The translations under genes and the position numbers were made by a program. Positions 58,085 to 64,000 of a DNA stretch of 64,000 bases are shown in pieces. Each line of letters starts with the position of its first letter. Within the stretch, counting starts at the first letter, position 1. Source of the DNA: Notamacropus eugenii (taxonomy: Eukaryota > Chordata > Mammalia > Diprotodontia > Macropodidae); assembly GCF_028372415.1 (NCBI RefSeq), contig NC_092872.1, positions 517,948,224 to 518,012,223 on the forward strand, read 5' to 3'. The notes below the pieces were generated by a model. It had not been told where the DNA came from. It did no database searches and saw nothing but the letters and a program-made list of their open reading frames with translations.

Positions 58085-59020
58085 ATTTCCCTCCAAACAA
58101 CTTTAAATAATGTCTCAAATGGAATTTTGGAGTGGCAGAACCAACAAAAGATCACATTCTTCCAGCCCAAGACAACATGGGAGGTAAAAAAGAGATCTGT
58201 GACATGTTAGGATGACATAAAAAAAAAAAATCAATGAATAGGTGAGAAAGAGGGATGCCCTGGGAAAAGAGGGAGGAGACTGGAAGAATGGGGGAAATTA
58301 TCTTCCATAAAAGAGGAGAACAATGAAGAGCTTCTACAGTAGAGAGGAAAATGATGAAGGGGCAGGCAATACTTGAACCTTACATCTAAATTGGTTCAAA
58401 GAATATATATACTTAAATGGAAATAAAAATCTATCTTACCCTATATGCAAGTAGTATGAGGAGGATCAGAAGCAAAACAGACTTTAGAGGGACAGGACAA
58501 AAGAGAGAAGGATAAACAGAAGAAAATAGGATGCTGGGAAATGCATTTAGTAATCATAACTGTGAATGGGAATGGGATGAACTCACTCATAAAACAGAAG
58601 CAGAGAGAAGAATGTATTAGAAACCAGAATTCAACAATATGTTGCTTACAAGAAACACACCTGAAACTGAGACACACACACTTAAAATAAGGGGCTAGAC
58701 CAGAATCTATTATGCTTCAGCTGAAGTAAAAAAGGCAGGGGTAGCAATCATGCTCTCAGACAAAGAAAAGCAAAAACAGACCTAATTTAAAAAGGAAAAG
58801 CAAGTAAACTGCATTTTGTAGAAGGAACCATACATATCAATACTAAACACAAATTGACCAAATGGCATAGTATCAGGAAAAGTTAAATGAATCACAGAAA
58901 GAAACAGACAGTTATAATAGCTGGGGACTTCAACCTTCTCCCCTCAGAGCTACATAAACTTAATAAAAAAGAAATCAAGGAAATGAAGAGAATCTTAGAC
59001 AAGTTAGACACAATAGATCT
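58085..59020 (+). mobile_element. L1-type LINE remnant with endonuclease part of ORF2
   Basis: CCAGCCCAAGACAACATGGG resembles the L1 5' region. A purine-rich inter-ORF stretch follows (58230-58450), then an ORF2 start whose broken frame reads YYASAEVKKAGVAIMLSDK (about 58705-58765) and IIAGDFNLLPSEL (about 58915-58950). GDFN is the conserved APE-type endonuclease motif. Stops and deletions make it inactive. Intron 1. Confidence 0.6.
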
Positions 59021-59029
59021 CCATCCACT

Positions 59030-59165
59030 CCTGCTACACCTCATACTATCTTAATGTATTTATTTATCTGTACATTTTGTATCTCTACAACAAGTAAATT
59101 CCTTGGAAGTAAAAGAGTTTTTTGGTATTCCTAACACAGTGCATAAACATTTGTTGAACTGAAAC
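59030..59165 (+). mobile_element. L2 3' terminus
   Basis: TGTACATTTTGTATCTCTAC, CTAACACAGTGCATAAACAT and TTGTTGAACTGA. Confidence 0.55.
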
Positions 59166-59169
59166 TCCC

Positions 59170-60029
59170 ACCAACACACATTAGTGCTAAAAATAAGTAA
59201 ATTAAATATTCTCCCCCATCCAAGAAAATTCCAACATTTTTCTGTTGGATCATTGTTTGAAACCTCTAATTTCCCTAAATTAAAAAAAAATTATTTTAAA
59301 AATGATTTTAGAACCAGTAAGTCATAAAGCAAAGGATAAAAGAAATTTAACACTGAGATTTTTTGAAACCAATAGTGTATACACTTTCCCCTGTAAATTT
59401 ACAATTTAATGGATGACTCTAATTTCAGACTCACGAAATATGAAAGAAAGGATACCCTAAAATAAAGGCTTAAGGACAAGAGTTAACCAATGTAACCATT
59501 ACTTTGGGCAGTTTATCACTCCCAAAGACTTAAGACTTTAGATGTTCCTATATCCAAACAGGCTACTCTAATCCGAAGCAGAGAACGGATTTCCCCACGC
59601 GATAAGGATTCCCCATTAGACGGTTTATCTATAAACCTTTCTATCCGCAAAGGATGCTGAAAGACCATTAACTTGGGAGGAAAATTGGTATTATTCCCCT
59701 GAATTGGGGGTGGGGAAAAAGGAAACCGAGAAAAAGAAAGGCATATGGAAAAATCTGGCAATGAGGAAGGTTAAGTAACAGAAAGGGCCCTGATCATTAG
59801 GAAGGGAGCCGACCACAGCACCCCCCCCACCAAAAAGGAAAGAATAAAGAAGTCCTGTCCCCCTCCTCCCAGTCCCCTCTATTTATAGCCTAGAGGGGAA
59901 AAGATGCCAAGTAAAAGATATATCTATGTACCTCCTGGAGGCGATAGAGCACTCCTGCCTCACCCCAAAGATCCCACTGAATTTAATGATGAGAATTCCG
60001 AGAAACTGCTAAAGATAACAATCTCATCG
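59170..60029. other. Promoter-proximal intron 1, unique sequence
   Basis: No repeat recognised. Contains a C9 run (about 59821) and a TATTTATAG motif at 59880-59888 with no supported transcript. Confidence 0.4.
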
Positions 60030-60569
60030 TAGAGAGAAAAAAAGCCCCAAGCCGCCCGCGGCCGAGCCCCAGCAGAAGAGGATAGCCAACACACACCACT
60101 GGGGAAAGGCGAATCCCTCATGCTTAGGGCTTCCCTCTCCACCTTAACCTGCTCGAGTGAGACGGACGTGAACTGCGAGCCAATCACAACCAAGTACCCT
60201 CGCAGCGAAGAACCGCCTCAGCCAATGAACTAGGCGATGGGGGAAAGGGGCGGGCACCCCGTCGCGATCACGCTAGGCCGAGTCTCAGCTTTTCCCGGCC
60301 CCCACAGGCCCAGCGTCCACCCCGTCTCGGCCTAAGGGCGCGGGCGCCGCGGGAACAAGGGCAGCGGCTCCCGCGGAAGTGGATGAGGGCAGGGGAAAGA
60401 GATCACGGGGGAAGGAAGCAGTCAGAAGGGCGACCCCACCATCCGCCTTCGCCTCACCACGGTGCGGCGCGGCCCCCAGTTCCCGGCGGCCACAACCGGG
60501 CCCCCAAGGGGAATGACGGGAACCTGGACCAGCTAGCCGGACCCAACTCAGCCCCGCTTCTTTCCTTAC

Positions 60570-60665
60570 CTCTTAGTAACACGGGAAAGGAGAAGAGGAT
60601 GCCCGGCGTTAGACAGTACCCAGCTATGCCGCTCCAGCTGCGGCACCGCCTCACATTCAAACCCC
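60570..60665 (-). other. CSE1L: CSE1L exon 1, non-coding 5' UTR (5' end approximate)
   Basis: A strong donor (AAGAG|GTAAGG on the minus strand) ends this exon at 60570 inside the CpG island. Spliced to exon 2 it yields a 5' UTR with the first coding ATG 12 nt into exon 2. A non-coding first exon agrees with the known vertebrate gene structure. The transcription start is not defined by the sequence; about 60650-60700 is inferred from the motifs around it. Confidence 0.7.
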
Positions 60666-60698
60666 GGCAAAATGGCGCGGTGGCGCGGCGGAGACCAG

Positions 60699-60710
60699 TG
60701 CGCAGGCGCG
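60699..60710. promoter_or_regulatory. NRF1-like motif
   Basis: TGCGCAGGCGCG matches the palindromic NRF1 consensus with one common deviation. It sits just upstream of exon 1 on the minus strand. Confidence 0.5.
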
Positions 60711-60771
60711 GGGGCGACCAGCAAGGGGGCGGGCTCCAGAACGACACTGATCCTGCCCACGAAGGGTACAA

Positions 60772-60776
60772 CCAAT
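60772..60776 (+). promoter_or_regulatory. CCAAT box (NF-Y type)
   Basis: An ACCAATCC context about 100 bp upstream of the inferred CSE1L start, in reverse orientation to the gene, a usual NF-Y distance. Confidence 0.45.
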
Positions 60777-60904
60777 CCGCTGCCCGAAGTCTGGATCTGG
60801 CTCCTCCCACTCACCCGACGCTTGGCGTTCCCCCTCCCCCCTCCCGGGTATCCTCGGGAATTAGAGAATTTTGCAAAGTAAAATAGCTAGAATGCTCTAG
60901 AGTA

Positions 60905-61060
60905 GTAGGACCTTGGGGTTTAGAGGTCATTTAATCCAAGCACCTCATTCTTACAATTGAAAGAAATGTAGCCAGCGTCGGTGGCGGAACCAGGATTAAA
61001 AACCAGATGTCATTCCCAATGCAGCTTTATTTCCTTTACGCCACGCTGTGTCCCTATTGT
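60905..61060 (+). mobile_element. MIR-like SINE
   Basis: AGAGGTCATTTAATCCAAGC, GGCGGAACCAGGATTAAAAA and TTTACGCCACGCTGTGTCCC. Just upstream of the CSE1L promoter. Confidence 0.6.
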
Positions 61061-61119
61061 TGTACGAAAAACACCGTATAGGTTTTAAAGCGCTCTGCAA
61101 ATGTGGCCTGCGGTTATAG

Positions 61120-61305
61120 GATCGCAGATCTAGAGCCAAAGGGCCTTTAAAGCCTCTCTCTTGGAAGGCCGACCTTTATTTACAAATTATGCAAATAAGG
61201 CGTGGGAAGCTGGGAGATGCCCAAGGTCACCCAGGTAGCAAAGGTCACAAGTCCTGGTTGAACCTAGGTTCGATGACTCCAGAACCAGGGACTGTTTCCG
61301 TCCTT
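61120..61305 (+). mobile_element. MIR-like SINE
   Basis: GATCTAGAGCCAAAGGGCC, ATTTACAAATTATGCAAATA, GCCCAAGGTCACCCAGGTAG and GTTGAACCTAGGTTCGATGA. Confidence 0.6.
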
Positions 61306-61309
61306 GTAG

Positions 61310-62735
61310 CATACCTTCAAAAAGTTTTACCTTGTTGCCTCATCATAAAATAAAAACAACCGTAAGATTACTGTATGCTAACAAAATCTAACCTCTGACA
61401 GGTCCTGCATCACTGTGCGAAAGTCCTGGTAACGGATTACCTATCTGCTGTCCAAGTATCAGCTTAGTTAAGTGAAAAACAAAATCCTTATTGGAAGGAA
61501 GGCTGGGCGTCAGCCACAATTATTCATAACATTTGGTCAATTTTGTCTTTGTATCCATATGACTTTGGCATAGAGTAGGAGCTTAATAAATACTTGTTAG
61601 GATGAAGAGCTGTTCATTCAACAAAAATTTACTGTTCTATGTCTGAAAGGTATACTAGCAAGTGATAATATTTAATGTCATTTTTGGATTTTAATAAGGA
61701 CCAGAGCTTAAATTAATCAGAAGAGCCTGGACCTACCCGTCTTTTTGTTCTCTCAAGTGAACTCAGAGAATACCTCTTCTTATGTCAACAAGGCCAGATG
61801 GGGCTGACTTAGTGTACATACTTTATGAGACCCTTCACCAGAGACACTATCTTGAATAATGGGACTTTTTCCATATCTTAATATTTTCTGGACATGTACT
61901 ACGTTATGGCATGTTAATGGTAAAGAAAACACAACATATCCTGGATCATAATTTCAGTTGAAACTTGGTTAACTCTGTTATCTTATTGTATTTACAACCT
62001 ATTCAATTAAGAAAATTCCTTTCTCATGGAATGCTTAAACACATACAGAGACCATAAATCTGAGGGACAGACACCCTTGGATTGTCCTAAAACAGATTTA
62101 AACCTGATCATTCTTGCATTAGTCAGTCCGAGATTTCCTTCTGGCTACATGGCCATGTAATAGCTAGCTTTAAGGGGATAAGCAAGATGCATTCAGCCTG
62201 TTTGCCTTTTTTAACCAAACTTTCAGGTCTACACAAGGTACTCAGGAACATGCAAAGATGCCTAATTCATAGTACTGCACCCCTCAGAGCTTACAATTCA
62301 GTTGGAGAGAGAGCTTTACTTTGAACCTTGGAAGTTCTGAAGTTTCATTAATAAGCTCACAACACTTCCATGTAATTTAAAAAATTATTTTAAAGCTTTC
62401 CCAAGTTTTTTACTTTACAAACATTTGTAGGTTACTCTCATTTCATGAGAGTTCTACTGTAAACAAAGTAAAAGAAAAATAAGTGTCCTTGTATGAAAGT
62501 TCATATAATATCTCACATCTGTAGTATAGTATCCCCCCTCTCTCTTTTTATTAATTAACAAACCTATTTTTTTCTGACTTTCCAACCAACCAATTTTTAA
62601 AAGATTTTTAAAGGAACTTCTTAAAATAAATATGTATAGTCAAGCAAAACAAATTCCCCCAATGGCTATACAAAAAAAAAAAAATACTTGCATCTCATTT
62701 CAGAACCTAAATCTATTACTTCTTTGTAATGGATA
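61310..62735. other. Upstream intergenic DNA
   Basis: Contains only a short plus-strand L2 terminus at about 61555-61605 (ATAGAGTAGGAGCTTAATAA). No gene recognised. Confidence 0.4.
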
Positions 62736-62741
62736 GCACAG

Positions 62742-62957
62742 GGCAGCTAAGTTGTGCAGTGGGTACAGTGCTGGGCCTAAAGCCCTGACCTCAGATACTC
62801 CTTAGTTTTGTGACCCTAAGCAAGTCACTTAACCCTGTTTGCCTCTGTTCCTTCATCTGTAAAAGTAGCTGGAGAAGAAAATGGCAAAATAGCCCCATAT
62901 CTCTGCCAAGAATACCTCAATTGGGGTCACAAGCAGTCAAACATGACTACCCAACAA
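62742..62957 (+). mobile_element. tRNA-derived SINE with RTE-like tail
   Basis: GGCAGCTAAGTTGTGCAGTG head, CTAAGCAAGTCACTTAACCC, and GGGTCACAAGCAGTCAAACA tail. Confidence 0.8.
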
Positions 62958-63179
62958 TGGATAGTATGTTTCATTAGCTGTCCTCTGAAATTATAGATCC
63001 ATTGCATTGATAACAGTTCTTACAACTTTCAAAGTTGTTTTTATACTGTTATATAAATTTGTCACCCAATTATTCTCCTTTCATTCTTCATTGGTTTAAA
63101 AAAGTCTTCCAAAATGTTCATTTTTCAATACTGATGTTACAATTTAAATCATTCAGTTTCTGCCTATTTCACTCTTCAC

Positions 63180-64000
63180 CAATTCATACAAGTCTTTCCT
63201 AGAGCCTTTAAAGTTAACATGTCCAAAACTGAACTCATTACCTCTTCCTCTAAAACCTCTCTCCGCATTACTGTCCTTCATTCCTTGTTATCTTTCACTA
63301 CGCCCCTCCATATCCAATGTGTTGCTAAGACCTGAAGATTTCACCTTTGCAGCATCTCTCCTTTTCTCCTCTTTACTGCTACCACCCTCATGAAGTCTTT
63401 CAGCATCCCATGCCTTGACTACTATGATAACCTGAAGGTTGGTCTTACTGCCTCATGCCTCTCCCCACTCCAGTCCATCCTCTTCAGTCACATAAGGAAT
63501 TTTCCTAAACCATTGATCAGACCATGTCATCCCTATACTCAGTACACTTCAATGACTTCCTATAACCTGCAGGATCATATAAAAAATCATCTGAATGGCA
63601 TTCAAAACCCTTTGTAACCAAGCTCTTCCCCATACCTTTCCATCCTTCTTATGCCATTCAACCCAGCCTCCCCACCCCATCCCAATGTATTCTTTGATCC
63701 AGTGATTTTGGCTTTCTTGTTGTTTCATGAACAAGATACTAAGATACTACTTCTCTCAGTTCTGGGCATTTTCACTGACTGTCTCCCATGTCTAGAATCC
63801 TCTCCCTCCTCATCTCTACTTCCTAATTTGCTTGGGTTCCTTCAAGTCTCAGCTAAAATCTCACCTTCTATAGGAAGGTGGGATTTCCCTCTCCCTCTTG
63901 ATTCTATTGCCTGCTTTCCATTAATTATTTTCTGTTTATCTCATGTATATAGCTTGTTCATACATATTTGTTTGCGTATTGTCTCCCCAATCAGATTTTG
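63180..64000 (+). mobile_element. L2 LINE ORF2 end and 3' UTR (runs off the window)
   Basis: CATGTCCAAAACTGAACTCA, CATGCCTTGACTACTATGAT, CCACTCCAGTCCATCCTC, GACTGTCTCCCATGTCTAGA and ATATAGCTTGTTCATACATA are collinear L2 blocks. The terminus lies beyond 64000. Confidence 0.7.

Larger units (their letters stand above)
60030..60850. promoter_or_regulatory. CSE1L: CpG island promoter of CSE1L
   Basis: This is the only CpG-dense stretch in an otherwise AT-rich window. It contains no TATA box at a suitable distance from exon 1. Housekeeping motifs seen: an NRF1-like site TGCGCAGGCGCG at 60699-60710, a YY1-like CAAAATGGCG at 60668-60677, a GC box at 60725-60734 and CCAAT (NF-Y type) at 60772-60776, all close to or upstream of exon 1. 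Further CCAAT boxes (60180-60184, 60222-60226) and an ETS-like GCGGAAGTG (60373-60381) lie on the intron 1 side. These fit the broad, constitutive expression known for CSE1L. Binding is inferred from motifs only. Confidence 0.85.

Noticed and set aside
59880..59888. TATTTATAG as a plus-strand TATA promoter
   Set aside because: No downstream initiator, exon or donor supports a transcript; AT-rich motifs are common here.
60383..60886. 167-codon plus-strand frame in the CpG island
   Set aside because: Rich in P, G, R and H as expected of GC-rich DNA; no family resemblance, no splice or poly(A) context; antisense to CSE1L exon 1.
1..64000. CRISPR array, operon, phage or bacterial defence system
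   Set aside because: The content is a spliced vertebrate gene and interspersed repeats; no regularly spaced direct repeats or prokaryotic genes were seen.

Overview
The window is vertebrate nuclear DNA, most probably from a marsupial. The evidence is its repeats: tRNA-derived SINEs with an RTE-like tail, L1 3' ends of the type I know from metatherian genomes, an ORF1-only (HAL1-like) LINE, and abundant L2, MIR and L3/CR1. Species cannot be fixed from the sequence. There is no prokaryotic-style operon, CRISPR array or phage.

One protein-coding gene dominates: CSE1L (exportin-2/CAS), on the minus strand. A CpG-island promoter and a non-coding first exon lie near 60.57-60.70 kb, the start codon is at 43390, and the stop codon is at 3426-3428. 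I resolved 24 coding exons by hand. They are all bounded by GT-AG introns, keep phase throughout, and add up to 2,916 nt (971 codons plus stop), the same length as human CSE1L. The 3' UTR runs to about 2925 with an AATAAA signal. Exportin-2 returns importin-alpha from the nucleus to the cytoplasm with RanGTP.

Layout: 1-2925 is downstream intergenic DNA with old SINE and DNA-transposon fragments. 2925-60700 is CSE1L, more than 90 percent intron, with intron 1 (43402-60569) holding a pile of nested LINEs. 60700-64000 is upstream intergenic DNA with two MIR-like SINEs, one tRNA-SINE and an L2 3' portion. No second gene is supported.

Most notable: (1) an L1 3' fragment inserted exactly at the exon 15/intron 15 boundary, whose 11-bp target-site duplication copied the 5' splice site, leaving an identical decoy donor 310 nt downstream; (2) an L1 inserted in reverse orientation into another L1, giving a 163-bp inverted repeat with a 9-bp spacer; (3) a near-full-length HAL1-like element nested in an L1 3' UTR; (4) an exon that begins with a perfect donor motif. 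These are genome-structure observations; I found no undescribed biochemical system.
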